A stretch of 64,000 nucleotides of DNA from Mercurialis annua (lineage: Eukaryota; Streptophyta; Magnoliopsida; Malpighiales; Euphorbiaceae), in contig NC_065571.1 in NCBI RefSeq assembly GCF_937616625.2, forward strand, positions 48,593,651 to 48,657,650, read 5' to 3'. The notes under the pieces were generated by a model, which searched no databases, had not been told where the DNA came from, and saw nothing but the letters and a program-made list of their open reading frames with translations. Position numbers and translations under genes: made by a program. Shown piece after piece: positions 44,290 to 56,223 of the stretch. How positions within the stretch are numbered: the stretch's first letter is position 1; each line of letters begins with the position of its first letter.

Positions 44290-47200
44290 TATAAATTTTT
44301 ATAAAAATATAATTAAGTATATAAGAAAATACAATTTTTTTTTTTAAAAAAGGACTATTACGTCGCCGTCCATCTGCTCTTTTTTTTGGGAGAGTATGCC
44401 AATATGATCTTAATGAGGTGCGGAGCGGCAGTCAACCATCCACTCTCGAGATTCATATTGATCAATCGATTTCCGCGTCCTGCCAGTTCACTAAGTAGAC
44501 TCCCCTGGAAGCAGCAAGCTTTATCTTGCAAGCTTGTATTACTGATAAAAAAAAATTCAAAGTTAGAATAAATTAATAAACAAATACAAATAAAAAAAAC
44601 ATATTACAAAGAGCTCAATATGATCTTTTAAATTTAAAATAATCAAATAATAAACAACAATTCAAAATAAGCAAAAAAAATCTAAAAAAATAAAAAATTC
44701 ATGACATCAATCCTGTAAACTTAACACAATGTAGAACTATGTGCCCGTTGAGCAGGATATTTAGATAATTCTTCTTTCGATTTTGACAAGAAATCCGTTC
44801 TATCCGACGAAACTTAACATTTTCGGTTCATCTTCAATAATATTCTATAAAGATAAATTTATACCTTCCCCAATTCTTAGATCTATAAGAACTTGGCTTT
44901 AAAGATGAACAAACACTAAAAATGCTTGAACGATCATCATATCAAAAAGGTGAGGAAAACCACAAAAATTTATTCAACCACATAAAAATTCAAATTGAAA
45001 AGATAAAAACTTATTCAAACAAAAAAATATATGTACAATAATTATTATTATGGGCGGAGAGAATATGATTCTCTGGTTAACCGGAAAAATCATCTCCTCC
45101 CACCCTCAAAAAGATGAAGAAAAAAAAACTATTTTTCTAGAGAGAAGAGAGAAGATAATTTTTTTAAAGAGGATATTTAAAAGTTAACGACTCTACTAAA
45201 AATTCAATTTCACATGATAATATGAATCGAATTCTGTGGAATTCGCCCAGTCGGATAGATCTCGGAATTTACTGAAAATTGATAAATCAGTGATCTTGAT
45301 GTTAAATGAGACCGAGTCCTATAGAACTCGCTCGTTTAGAATAGAATTCGTACAGATTCACCTTAAGAGCAACGATCGAATCCTACGAAATAAATAGATT
45401 TAATACGGATGCTCTAAAATATAAAATCTGAATACAAGTAATTATCATATATATAATTAAGGAGGTTATAGAAGACTAAAATCTCTTAGGATAACAAGAA
45501 ATATTTTTCTATTTATGATGTGTTCCTAGTTAAGAGAATATTTTTATTTATGTTTTATTCCTAAACAGGACTCATTTTATATAAAAATTGTTCCTTCTAT
45601 TTGAACTCTATAAGGTATTCCTTCTATTTAAACTTTGTAAAGTACTTCTCCCTATTCACTATAAAAAATTTTAGATATGTCTATACATAGACCAATTACA
45701 ATCTATGAATTAAATACTCTTTTAAATTCAATACTAACTTAAGCATGAGAGTGCTCATCAGACAATCACCGTCCAACCAGCAGTCTAACCTATGTTTTGT
45801 AGATCACATGTTGAGATGATAGACTCCATCAGTACTCTTAAGTTCGAAGTTGCCATATATCAAGATCGACGTCTGTTTACACTTTTAAGTGCGATGTTGT
45901 TATATTATTTTAAAAAAATGAAGAATCATCGGTATAAAATATCATTATAATAATTTAATATAAATATTAAAATTAGTTTTATTTATCCGAGTTCATGTTT
46001 ATTTTTTAAAATTAAAAATCAAATTAACTTTTATTGTTTAATATAATAAAAAAATTAATTATATTTTTTATTTAAAGTTAATCTCCTTTTTATTGTTGGC
46101 GTTAATTTCTTTTGTGACTTGTTGTTTTTTGGCGAGTTCTAATGTGGATTTTGGTGGGCGAATCCTCTTAGAACTTGACTTATCTTTTAGTGTATGTGAA
46201 AATGGCTTTTCCATCATTAGCTCCCCCGCAAGTAAGCTAATATTTGAGTATTTATGTTTATTTTGATATTTAGCTTTTTTTTTGTATTTTTCAAAACAAA
46301 TTCGGGATGAATCTCTTCAGATTTTAGCGAGTCTCTTCAGATTCTGGCGAATATCTTCAAATTCTTCATCATTTTCTTATTTCGACGTGTTAGCAAGGGC
46401 TTATCGATTTTTGGTATGTGTCAACGTACTTACCACGTGTTCTTCACTATAAGGTTTTAACCCTTTGGTTTATTAACCGCAATCATTGCCCTTTATGATT
46501 CGTGTGTGGGTATTATGTGGACTTCATCTTCTTCACTTCATTTCTTTATTGTATATCTTTTAAACTTTCTCTTTCTAACTTTTTTTTCTCCAAATCTGCA
46601 ACTTATGAGTTCTTCTAGTTTAAAAATTTCTTACGTTCGTGTTACTCCATTTAATCTAGTGTAACTTCTTTACATGTATTGTGTTGTTTTTAGCGGCAAC
46701 TAAAGGAGATCGGTAGATGAACAGTGGACGAACAAGCGACAACAACGGTCTTTAACTTCAGCGGCAACAACGAACAACGGTGGACGAAGCAGCAGTAGTA
46801 GCTGTTGTGGCAAAATGAAGAACCAAAGATGGAACATTTTTCGCTGCTACTCCACGAACATCGATGGATAATGAACAATTCCAAGCTGCTGGTCCACGAA
46901 CGATGATGGTGCTAGTGGAAGAGTTACGATAGCGGTAGTAAAACTTAAAGATCTTTGCACTGGTGGAAGAACAGCAGTGGCTTCTGTTAAGGGAGGTCGC
47001 GACAATAGTTTAAAAATAGGATTTTAATTAATTTTAAATTTGTGTTAATTAAATTTAACCAGGATTTTGATTAGAGTTCATTAAAGTTACTTTTTTTAAT
47101 TAATTAAATCACTCTCTACTTTGTCAAAAAGATAAAACCAATCCGGTTTGATATAGTTGTGGATTAAATTGGTCGTATTTTACTGAAAATTACGTTTTTA

Positions 47201-47438
47201 TTTTTATTTTTTTGTGCTAAATTGAGGAAGAGAATTAATGCGTGGATCATTTGTTATTATTACTTTTTATATGCTAACAGTAACATGAACAAGCATAATG
47301 CCATTGTCGCCTATCAGTTCAATCAATCTATTTCAATGTGCAGTCTCCGTTCTATACTAATAAAAAAAGCAAATGCTTTTATTGTCACATAAAAAAATAA
47401 AAAAATTTCCCCATTTAATGTTATTTAACAATCTTTAA

Positions 47439-47440
<2 letters not shown>
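44290..47440. other. Long gene-poor stretch
   Basis: No gene is supported. At about 46310-46370 the phrase AATCTCTTCAGATT(T/C)T-GCGA repeats three times with a period near 24 bp. At 46690-46990 a GC-richer block is rich in GCGGCAAC, GGTGGACGAA and GTGGAAGA words and resembles the interiors of the non-autonomous elements in this window, but no inverted termini were found. Confidence 0.45.

Positions 47441-47469
<29 letters not shown>
47441..47469. repeat. (TA)n microsatellite, about 14 repeats
   Basis: Uninterrupted TA dinucleotides. The DNA on both sides, to about 48310, is AT-rich with no recognised gene. Confidence 0.95.
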
Positions 47470-47471
<2 letters not shown>

Positions 47472-48313
47472 ACTATACATTTTCTTAGTTTTAAAGAAAT
47501 CTTTTCTAATCATAATCAAACACTTAAAAATCTTTTCTAATTCTAATTAATTATACACTATTATAATCTCTCAATATAAGGAGTCTTTAAAATGTATTAC
47601 GTTATTTATATTATTGATTTAATTTTTATTTTTATATTTAAATAATATCAAATATAAACCATAATAAATAATAAAAACAAATTCAAATTTAAACCATGAT
47701 AAACACTAATGAAAATTTATATATATGATTTATTATATAAAACATATATTTAATTTTTTTATATTTATTATTATATATTAACGGATTATAATATCAATCA
47801 CTATAATTAACCATGTCTAAAAAATAAGTTCACAAATATATACAATTTAATTTTAAGATTGTAAGAAATAAATCTAAAAAAATTATATGCAACTAAGTAT
47901 TTTATATTTTGTTTTCTTTATATGGTCATACGCATTAGCTTGTTTCTATTAAAGTTTAATTTTTAATTTTTCAATTCTATATTTAACTAAAATCAAATAT
48001 AAATATTAACAAATATAAAAAAAATTACATATAACAATTTTAAATATAAATCATATTACATATATAATTATCAGATCATATTAATTCTATAATTTTATAA
48101 ATAAATTATAATAAATAAATTAAGAAAAAAATCATGTGCTAAGCATATACACAACAAACTACTATTATTAAATAATTATTTAAATATAGTGGTTCTCTAT
48201 TGATTCATTTTAAAAATAATTGTAGAGTATTTCATTAAATTAATTAAAATTGATTATTATTTAAATTTTATTGTTATTCAAGTTTTTAGAAAAGAAAACG
48301 TGAAAAAATTGTA

Positions 48314-48777
48314 CTCCCTCCGTCCCAAAACAATAGTCCACTTTTTTCTTTTTTTTGTCTCAAAACAATAATTCAATTTCCTTATAAATCACAATTTGAA
48401 GTGTTTATTTTTCATATTATCTTTATTTAAAGTGTATCATTTATTGCTGAATAATTATACAACGCAACAGTTGTGCCACGTCATTCGTACAATAAACTAA
48501 TGAGGCGTTAGCTATGTACAAATATTTAATGATAAAAAAATAAGCAATAAATAAAGATTTCCTAACGTAAATTATTATTGGCTTGTTGTAAAAATGACGT
48601 GTCACATTCGTTGTATGGGATAAACACTGTTTATTGCTATTAGCTTATAGTCATAACATTTAATACGGATATTGATAGGAAAAATGAAGATAAATTTGTG
48701 AAAAATTAGAGCATTAATTATATTTTTTAAATTGTGTAAAAAGGAAAAAAATAATTATTGTTTTCGGATGGAGGAAG
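48314..48777. mobile_element. Stowaway MITE interrupted by a small Mutator-like element
   Basis: The left terminus CTCCCTCCGTCCCAAAACAA and the right terminus (reverse complement CTTCCTCCATCCGAAAACAA) are flanked by the TA target dinucleotide. The arms match those of the uninterrupted Stowaway at 62111-62383, which shows that the central part (48449-48638) is an insertion into this element. Confidence 0.85.
48449..48629. mobile_element. 181-bp Mutator-like MITE nested in a Stowaway MITE
   Basis: A perfect 9-bp direct repeat TTTATTGCT flanks it (48440-48448 and 48630-48638). The arms are imperfect inverted repeats sharing TGCCACGTCATT and TACAA words: left TTATACAACG-n-GTGCCACGTCATT, right reverse complement TTTATCCCATACAACGAATG then TGACACGTCATT. 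A related terminus stands at about 33889-33950 (TTTATCCCACATAACGGATG). Confidence 0.82.
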
Positions 48778-48779
48778 TA

Positions 48780-49680
48780 CTAATATTTATATTGTTTTAC
48801 TGTAAGAATTTATAATTTTGATTTAAAGTAAATGTGAAATTGCACAATAATCTATGAGAAGATAATAAATGGAGAATTCTAAGATGGAAATGGCCGGGAG
48901 CGGTGACAGATAAGCAAATGCAATGAGATAATTTGATGAATCTAGACAGTAATAACTAAATATTTTCTAAGCCTGACAACTATCCTGAGGTTCGATGAAT
49001 CTAGACAGAGCACTGCACACCACACACATGCAATTTTGTTTTCTGGATTTTTTTTGATAAATATCATTAAAAAAGTAAAATATTTTAAAAAATATTAAGT
49101 CATTTAAAAAAAAAATGTTCATATCTTTTTTTCTAAAAATATCTTTTAAAAAAACTATTTTTCATCTTAAAAACACGATTTTAGTTAACCAACGACATAT
49201 TAACAGGTTATTAAAATGCTACTAATTTATGTTTTAAATACACAATATAAATTTATTAAAATTTATTAACGATATACTAAAATAAATTCACTATAAATTT
49301 ATTAACGGTTTACTAAAAATAAATTTATTAAACTTTTTAAAAAGTTCAATTTGTTTAAAATATATAATTTAAGTTTACCAACAGTTTACTAACGATTTAA
49401 TAACGATATATTCAAAATAAAATTTATTATAAATTTACCAACAGTTAACCCAACGTTTACTAACAGTGCACTAAAAAAAATTATTGGTGTACCATTAGTA
49501 AATCATTGGTTAACCAACAACAAAATCAATAAAAATATACAAATCCATCTATGGAAGTATACTAAAAATAAAATTAGTAAACTATCGGTTAACCAACACC
49601 AAAACCATTACAGATACACAAAGTGAAAAAAAATCATTGAAGAAGGTGACCACTGGCTGCCATCACGGCGGCATCAACCT
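48780..49680. other. AT-rich intergenic DNA
   Basis: No gene is seen. From 49180 to 49620 variants of TTAACGGTTTACTAAAAATA and AAATTTATTAAC recur irregularly, in a degenerate tandem pattern. Confidence 0.4.
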
Positions 49681-49990
49681 CTCCATCTCCGGCGAAGCCA
49701 GACGCCCCTCTTCAAAAACAATATACTCTTCTTTTTCTTTAAAAGGAACGTCTGTCCGTCATCTTTCTGCCATGGAAACATCGGATCTCTCAAGTCCGGC
49801 CACAACAGTTGCTCTTTCTTCAAAATCGGCGGTCTCCAGCTCTGGCAAAGCCAGAAGCCCCTATTTAGAAAAACGACGACTTCTTCTTTTTATTCAAAAG
49901 GAACGACCGTTCTTCATCTTCTGGTCATGGAAACAACATATCACTTAAGTTCGACCACATTTGCTGCTGTTTTTTCAAGATAGGCGGTAA
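49681..49990 (+). repeat. Imperfect tandem duplication of about 155 bp
   Basis: Two units (about 49681-49835 and 49836-49990) share the order TC(T/C)GGC(G/A)AAGCCAGA, TTTAAAAGGAACG or TTCAAAAGGAACG, TCATGGAAACA and CGGCCACA/CGACCACA. An open frame of 103 codons crosses both but does not resemble a known protein. The block is GC-richer than its flanks and is followed by similar GC-rich DNA to about 50220. Confidence 0.55.
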
Positions 49991-50499
49991 CAGTTTGTCC
50001 CTCTATTTCATCACCGGCGGCAATAGTTGGGTTTTCAAAATTGGCGACAAATTTTCTCAAAAATCCAGCAAAATTGTATTTTCAAGATTAGGGTTTGAGA
50101 TGAAAAGGTTAGGGTTTGAGATGATGAAGAAATTAGTGGGATGAGGATGATAACTAGAAGAAGGAAAATGATCGGCGGCTGGTGGAGGAAATAGATCGTC
50201 GGCCGCTGGCTAGAGAAAGTAGGTGTTTAGTTGAATGGAATTAGATTTTGTTGCAGCAAAATCAAGCTATTAAAAGTGTCAGATAATTAAATGATATTTA
50301 TGAAAAGTAAAAATATGAATATCAAAAAAGAAAAGAACAAAGTATGTATTTTAAAAATCAAAACTACTCCCGCATTTGTGAGATTAAAGTTGGTTATTAC
50401 CATGTTTTATGTAAATAAGTCATTTTTTTTAGAGTATCACACTCCTTTCAGAATCAAAAGATAGACAATTAAAGGAAAAAAACATAAAAGAAACGAGAT

Positions 50500-50660
50500 A
50501 ACAGACAGATGAAGCATTTGCTCTCTCGTTTGAGAACAGACGAGCTTTATCTGTTCCTAGACGAGATAACAGACAAAAGAAGCGTTTGTTCTCTCGTCTG
50601 AGAATAGACAAGCTCGGACGATGCTCGTCTATTCTTAAATGAGAGAACAAACGATGAGTC
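50500..50660. repeat. Palindromic tandem words (CTCTCGTNTGAGAA, AGACGAG)
   Basis: GAAGC(A/G)TTTG(C/T)TCTCTCG appears twice, about 70 bp apart, each followed by TNTGAGAANAGACNAGC. Between and after them come the inverted forms (GCTCGTCTATTCTTAAATGA, GAGAGAACAAACG). The region can fold into several hairpins, like the arrays at 6787, 12235 and 34230. Confidence 0.65.
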
Positions 50661-50664
50661 TATT

Positions 50665-51136
50665 TTTAATTTGGTCCCTGATTTAAAAATTTACGCATAA
50701 ATTTAATATTTATTTAAATTTTTATCATTATTTTTACTGATTTCATGTACTCTAAATTTCCAAAAATAATTTTATTATTATTATATAACAATAATATGCA
50801 CATATTTATCGACTCATTTTAAGTATAGGATAAATATAAATTAGGCTTGTGTATTTAATTTTATTTTCAAATTAAAATAATAAAAATATAATTTTATTTT
50901 CAAATTTTTTATTATATGAATAAAATAATTTTCATTTTTTGGGACATTATGTAATAGAAAAAATACTATTTAAATTTTAAATAAATGGATCAGTTCAAAA
51001 ATAATAAACTTTATAATTGTTTAGTCTATTTTTAGAAGTTTAAGAATTAAATTGGTCCTTTTTTTGGCTTATTTGACACTCTTAGAGTGAAGGGTTTATT
51101 CTACTTATTTCTGAAAGATTAATGTCTGTTTTGTAC
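50665..51136. other. AT-rich intergenic DNA
   Basis: Nothing recognisable. Confidence 0.5.
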
Positions 51137-51146
51137 AAAATTTTAC

Positions 51147-51500
51147 GAACAAAGGGTCAACGCGCCCCCTAAACTTGTGTAACGGGGTCATCTAACCCAA
51201 TTTATACTTTTTGGAGCAAATAACCTTCAAACTCTTCATTTTCGGGTCAAGTAACCCCATAATTGTATTTTTAAAATGCGTAAAATACAAATCGGAGCTG
51301 AGGAATGCAAAAAAGTAATTAGATACTTCCCTAATTGTTGCGATAAAATTATCATAAATCTGTTTTTAAAAATAAAAATATAAATTATGGGGCTATTTGA
51401 CCCAAAAATGAAGAGTTTTGGGGTTAGTTGCTCAAAAAAGTATAAATTGGGTTAGATGATCTCGTGTCACAAGTTCAGGGGGCGCGTTGACCCTTTGTTC
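51147..51500. mobile_element. Mutator-like MITE, 354 bp (GAACAAAGG ends)
   Basis: The ends GAACAAAGGGTCAACGCGCC are inverted copies on both sides, continuing inward through CCCCCTNAACTTGTG. A perfect 10-bp direct repeat AAAATTTTAC flanks it (51137-51146 and 51501-51510). It is a short relative of the 1.2-kb element at 6156-7353. Non-coding. Confidence 0.9.
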
Positions 51501-51890
51501 AAAATTTTACTATATAGTTTAACTTGTCTACCATATAAAAAACTAATTTTCTTTTAGTAATTTTAAAAATAAATTTAATTTAATTATTTTAATTAACTGG
51601 TGAAATAGTAAAGTCACGGGGCTGGAAGAAACGGAAACGTCGGTCTTTAGAAACCTGGAAGTTTTCGCACAAATTAACTGTAATTTATTTGTTTGTTCAT
51701 GAGAAGAAAAAATCAACTGCGGCAGCTGGAAAAATAGTTGTTAACTCATAATAAATTCCAGCCAGAAGAGAAGTTTGAGGATTGCTGCATAAATCGACAG
51801 TCTGAAGAGATCAATAGAGTTATCTGTTGTAGTGAGATTGATTTGTTGCATTTTAAAATTTAAAATTGGTCATATATGCCAAAAGAAATA

Positions 51891-52173
51891 CTCCCTCCGT
51901 TCTAATATAGTTGTCCACTTTGAAAAAAAATTTTGTTCTAAATTTTTTGTCCATTTTCAAAAGTAACTAACTTTTACACTTAATTTTTCTATAATACCCC
52001 TATTTAAAATCCACTAATGAGTAAATTGAAAATAAATTGTAAGTGGATCCTATATTAAATAGGGATATGATAAAAAAAAGTAAGGAAAATTTTATAAAAT
52101 TTATAAATAATAATTGTTTTTATTAAACTGTGTCATAAAGTTAAAGTGGACAACTTTATTAGGACGGAGGGAG
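51891..52173. mobile_element. Stowaway MITE, 283 bp
   Basis: The termini CTCCCTCCGTTCTAATATAG and, inverted, CTCCCTCCGTCCTAATAAAG are flanked by TA. The inverted arms continue as TTGTCCACTTT. It lies about 70 bp downstream of the 59-bp duplication at the 3' end of the DUF3537 gene. Confidence 0.92.
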
Positions 52174-52245
52174 TATGTGATACATTCTAATTTGCATTCT
52201 GGTGACTGTACTGGACTTGACGATTCTGCAGTTCAGTAGTTGTAC

Positions 52246-52363
52246 GCGAGGGTACTTACTGAGTCAAGACAGAACTATAACTTTGCTCAGAATCCACAAC
52301 ACCAGCGAGGGTACTTACTGAGTCAAGACAGAACTATAACTTTGCTCAGAATCCACAACACCA
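52246..52363. repeat. Perfect 59-bp tandem duplication at the 3' end of the DUF3537 gene
   Basis: 52246-52304 and 52305-52363 are the same sequence, starting GCGAGGGTACTTACTGAGTC. The copy at 52305-52363 holds the last 14 sense codons and the stop of the - strand gene; the other copy then lies in the 3' UTR. Because the stop precedes the second copy in transcription order, the protein end is unchanged. Confidence 0.93.
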
Positions 52364-53717
52364 AAGAGAACTCAAATGCAAAGAGTGTGTGCAACAATCC
52401 GCGATCGAGTGGGAATCCAAACAGTGTAATTCCACCATGGTTGTGCTGCAAATATGCCACTGCACAGACATTTGAAGGAGTGGTCTATTAGACTTATTAT
52501 TCTTCACACGCACACTACTTAGTTAACCAACTGCAACTTACCGAAAGCCTGCCTGGTTTGGAAGGAAGAAGGATCCTGTGAGATGAAAATGTCGGACGAA
52601 TCAGCATCATGAGTCTCCGGAACAACGCATTTCCCTTGGTGCGATGCTGATGTGACCATCATATGCCATCTAGTTGCAATGGATACAATGCCTTGAGCTC
52701 TATGCGTGATTCTTGCTGCTCCAAGTAAGCATAAGAAAAAGCCACTTATCTGAACCACTGAACAAATCTGCATTCCATGAATTTAAGCTCTAATTTCCAT
52801 AGACTTGTGAATTAATTGTTAGCTGTACGCTAGCTAGCTCTTTAACTTACCACAAGGTCCCCGGAATTGAAGAAATTTTTGTCGGATTTGAAAGCCAGAA
52901 CTAGCAGCAGAGCTCCAAGTTGACTAATGGTTATTGTAACCAAACAAGAGATGATGAAGATTCGATATCTGTGGCTGGTAGCAGACAACTGTTTCCTAAT
53001 CCTAATATGCTCCCTGAAAATGATGCCAACATCCGACTCGCATCCCTCCAGCAACTTATGGAGCCCTTCAAACCGAAGTATCTGCAGCTCACAAGTGAGG
53101 CGGAACAGAACGCACACCAACAGCAACACACCGGTCCTGTAAGCCCAGGAACCCAACACCAGTACAAACATTATAGAATTCATTGGAACACCTGAGCTGC
53201 TAATGCCAGGCAATTTTACCTTGACGGTGGAGAAGTAAATGATTTTATGTGCAAGTTGAAGGAAAAAAGATGGAAGTAATATGCAGGCCAGGTACCGAAA
53301 AGCCTTATCAAGCTCCCTGGAGTATCTGCGTGTAACGAATAGAGAGTCGTCCTGTAAGCCGTCAAGGAACAAGAGCTGGCGGAGTCCATACCTTCTAAAG
53401 AAGCGGGACAGAGTGCAGAAAGCTATTAGAGCTAAGCCTGATTCCGGAAACTGCACAAGCAGTTTGAAAGATATAGGATCATCGAGGGAAGCTGAGGACG
53501 GGAGTTGCACAAATACGGAGGTTATGATGGGGACTATAAGGGTGAAGAAAATGAAAATGGAATAGGAAATGGATTTTCCAAGGCAAGAGGAGTGATCGAG
53601 GGCGCACCATTTAAGGCTTACTCGAAAGTTGCCGAGTTCATGGCAGAGCAAGAATTTCGATGTTGCATATGATGGGCGTAGCAGTAAGGCTTGCTCTTCT
53701 TGGTTGTCATGATTCAT
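52323..53717 (-). CDS. DUF3537 multi-pass membrane protein (plant gustatory-receptor-like)
   Basis: Predicted 409-aa protein from three exons (- strand order): 53717-52851, 52767-52542, 52459-52323; phases 0 and 1, GT-AG throughout. Several long hydrophobic segments are visible: SYSIFIFFTLIVPIITSVFV, a segment ending LALIAFCTLSRFF, MFVLVLGSWAYRTGVLLLVC, IISCLVTITISQLGALLLVL, ICSVVQISGFFLCLLGAA and LHTLFAFEFSLVLWIL. Family-like words are KWCALDHSSCLGKS, FRRYGLRQLLFLDGL, LFRLTCELQILRFEG, SDVGIIFREHIRIRKQLSATSHRYRIFI and ARITHRAQG. The plant DUF3537 family is distantly related in fold to insect gustatory receptors; function in plants is largely unknown. The last exon (GGITLFGFPLDRGLLHTLFA) completes the usual C-terminus. 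A TATA-like TATATAA stands about 41 bp upstream of the ATG. Confidence 0.9.
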
Positions 53718-53757
53718 GGTTTACGAGGAATCCGTTCATGGTTGCTTGGGAGACAAG

Positions 53758-53764
53758 TTATATA
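53758..53764 (-). promoter_or_regulatory. Possible TATA box of the DUF3537 gene
   Basis: TATATAA on the - strand about 41 bp upstream of the start codon. This spacing would leave only a very short 5' UTR, so the assignment is tentative. Confidence 0.3.
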
Positions 53765-53767
53765 TGT

Positions 53768-54860
53768 AGGGATGGAGTAGTGGCAAGCAGTCTGTGATAC
53801 TGGGCAACTTTTAATAGTTACAGATTAGTTTAAGACTTGTATATGGTCATCGAGAGGAAAAACAGATGAATCAATTGTCACTGTCCCAAGTGCAAGACTC
53901 CATTAATTAGATTAGAATATGGTTATGTAGCATTTTCAAGTGTCTGATTTTGTACTTTTTCTACTCATACATGGTTTGAGTCTCACGGGTCCAACTTTGT
54001 TAGGTGGATGAAGTTCATGGGAACCCAGCCAGAAGGGCGCAAAGGCAAATATGATTGATACTATTCATATGATTAACATTTAATTGAGACCCAATTTCAA
54101 CTATTTTACACATCAACATACCTCAATTCCAATATTTGTTACTGAGTACATTATATAAAATTATGACCATGCTACGAGAGTTAAGTGCGAAGCACGTAAA
54201 ACAATATTAGTTGGTATAAAAACTTGAATTCAAAAATCATAGTTTAATCGAGCTATATATTTATTGTTTTTTTTAAAATTTTTATCATTATTAATTCAAG
54301 AAGCTAGCCTACCATTTTATTGATACTCTGAGTAAAACTAAATAGCACTGCAAGTAGTTCATACAATTTGCTTGGCCAGAGATTTTCCAGCAAGCAAAAT
54401 GGGCAAGGCGTACAGTCAATACCTACTTATTAAGTTTTATTAAGTTTCTTATGTTGTCAAGAACGCAGTTAACATAGAAGTGTTGCAGTTTATTGTTTTC
54501 TTTTTATACAGATTTATAGTTTAGTCTGTTTAAAATTTGTTTGGTTGTTTTTTTCTTATCCTATTTAAATTCCATTTTATTATTTTAATGTCTATTTCCG
54601 TATGATTTAAAGTGGATCGAACATTTAATTTTAAACAAACATAATAATTTAGTTACATAAAGATCACAGCAAAATCAACAACAAATAATTTTTTTTTGTA
54701 AAATCTGTATATGGTGCTGCATGTGTTTAATTTTTGGATGGGGTGTAGGTGATTTGTGGTTGATTTGACTGTACAAATCTATCCTTAGACTTTTGTATTT
54801 TCAAAATTCTATTCATTTGATCCTTTTTCAAATTTTAATTTTAATTTTAGTTCTATTCAA
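53768..54860. other. AT-rich intergenic DNA
   Basis: No gene or delimitable element seen. Confidence 0.5.
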
Positions 54861-54864
54861 TTTA

Positions 54865-55214
54865 GAGTCAATTTCAATAAAATATCAAATATTTGCGGAT
54901 TTTATCAGTTATAGTCAAACTTTCAAAATCGGCTAGTTTAACTCATATGAGATATTTGGAACTTTTTCTATACAAACCTTTCAAAATCGGCTAATTTAAC
55001 TCATTTGGGTTTGAAACCTTTTCTAATCAAGCCTTTCAAAATCGACTAGTTTACCTCATTTACGAATGATAATATTTTTAGTTTGATTCACAAATGGCTA
55101 GAAAAGGTTTTAAATATCCCAAAACGGGTTAAACTAGCCGATTTTAAAAGGTTTGAATATAAGTTTATAACTCAAAACACCCGCAAATGTTTGATATTTT
55201 ATTGGAATGAATCC
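54865..55214. mobile_element. TIR element of about 350 bp (AATAAAATATCAAA arms)
   Basis: The left arm CAATAAAATATCAAATATTT followed by GCGG is inverted on the right as GGATTCATTCCAATAAAATA then TCAAACATTTGCGG. Inner words TCAAAATCGGCTAGTTTAAC recur three times on the left and once inverted on the right. A clear target duplication was not found, so the limits are approximate. Non-coding. Confidence 0.6.
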
Positions 55215-55219
55215 TTTAG

Positions 55220-56220
55220 TTTATTTTGAATTTTTAGGTCTCTTTTTGGACAGAGAAGGAGCATGTTTCACACACGTCGTGAAACGTGCGCGAGATCAAA
55301 AATAAATGTCTTTCTAACTCGACATGTGAATAAAATGAGTCACATCATTAAACTTGAAGATGGATCAGATAAGTAAAAATTTATAAGTATAAAGACCTAT
55401 ATAATAAAAAAAATTGACAAAAATGGACAAATAAAAAATTAGAAAGGAGTTTTATTTTATTTTAGACGTGGAAATCGATTATTTAATGGCGACTAAGCTA
55501 GATGCTCCCAACTTCTGTTCATAAAAGACTCATCCAATACTATTGAATAATAAATTTTGAATAGAAATCAAATAAATAAAAAATTGAGAACATAAGGGTT
55601 TTCTAATGGATTAAGCCTATTTTCTATATAACTTTGTAAGTTATCCTCAAGGCGATAGATAGGCTAACATAAATCATTGTGGAACAACAAGGCCAATATC
55701 TCAAATCAAATGTATATGTTTTCCATGCAAAAGCAGATCCACAATCAACAACTAATCACCAACTATATAATTACGAGTCCCTATCATGTTGTCATTGTTA
55801 ATATCACACACGACTGAGACTACAATAAGGGATCAACATATACTCATATAATACTCATTAATCAATTAAATTAATCATTATGATATAGTACTATGTTTTT
55901 AGTTTTTGTTCAAATTAAAGTTATATATTCTATACTGTAATTAACTTAGAATGGAGGCGGGTGAATATATAATTATAAATATAAAAACTATAAATTGAAA
56001 CCAGTGGCATAGCTTCCTTAACAATAAGATGGATGATTGCTCCATCTAATTCAAAAATAAATTGCTAAGTATTAATATATTTTAAATTAAACTAATTTAT
56101 AATGTTCAAAATTGTTGACTCCTTTAATATTATTTTTTCTTTACTTAATATAATTTCATATTTTTGCTCCTCTTTATTTAATTTTTTGGCTAGGCCAGTG
56201 ATTGGATCTGCAAATATATG
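55220..56220. other. AT-rich intergenic DNA
   Basis: Nothing recognisable. Confidence 0.5.
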
Positions 56221-56223
56221 ATA

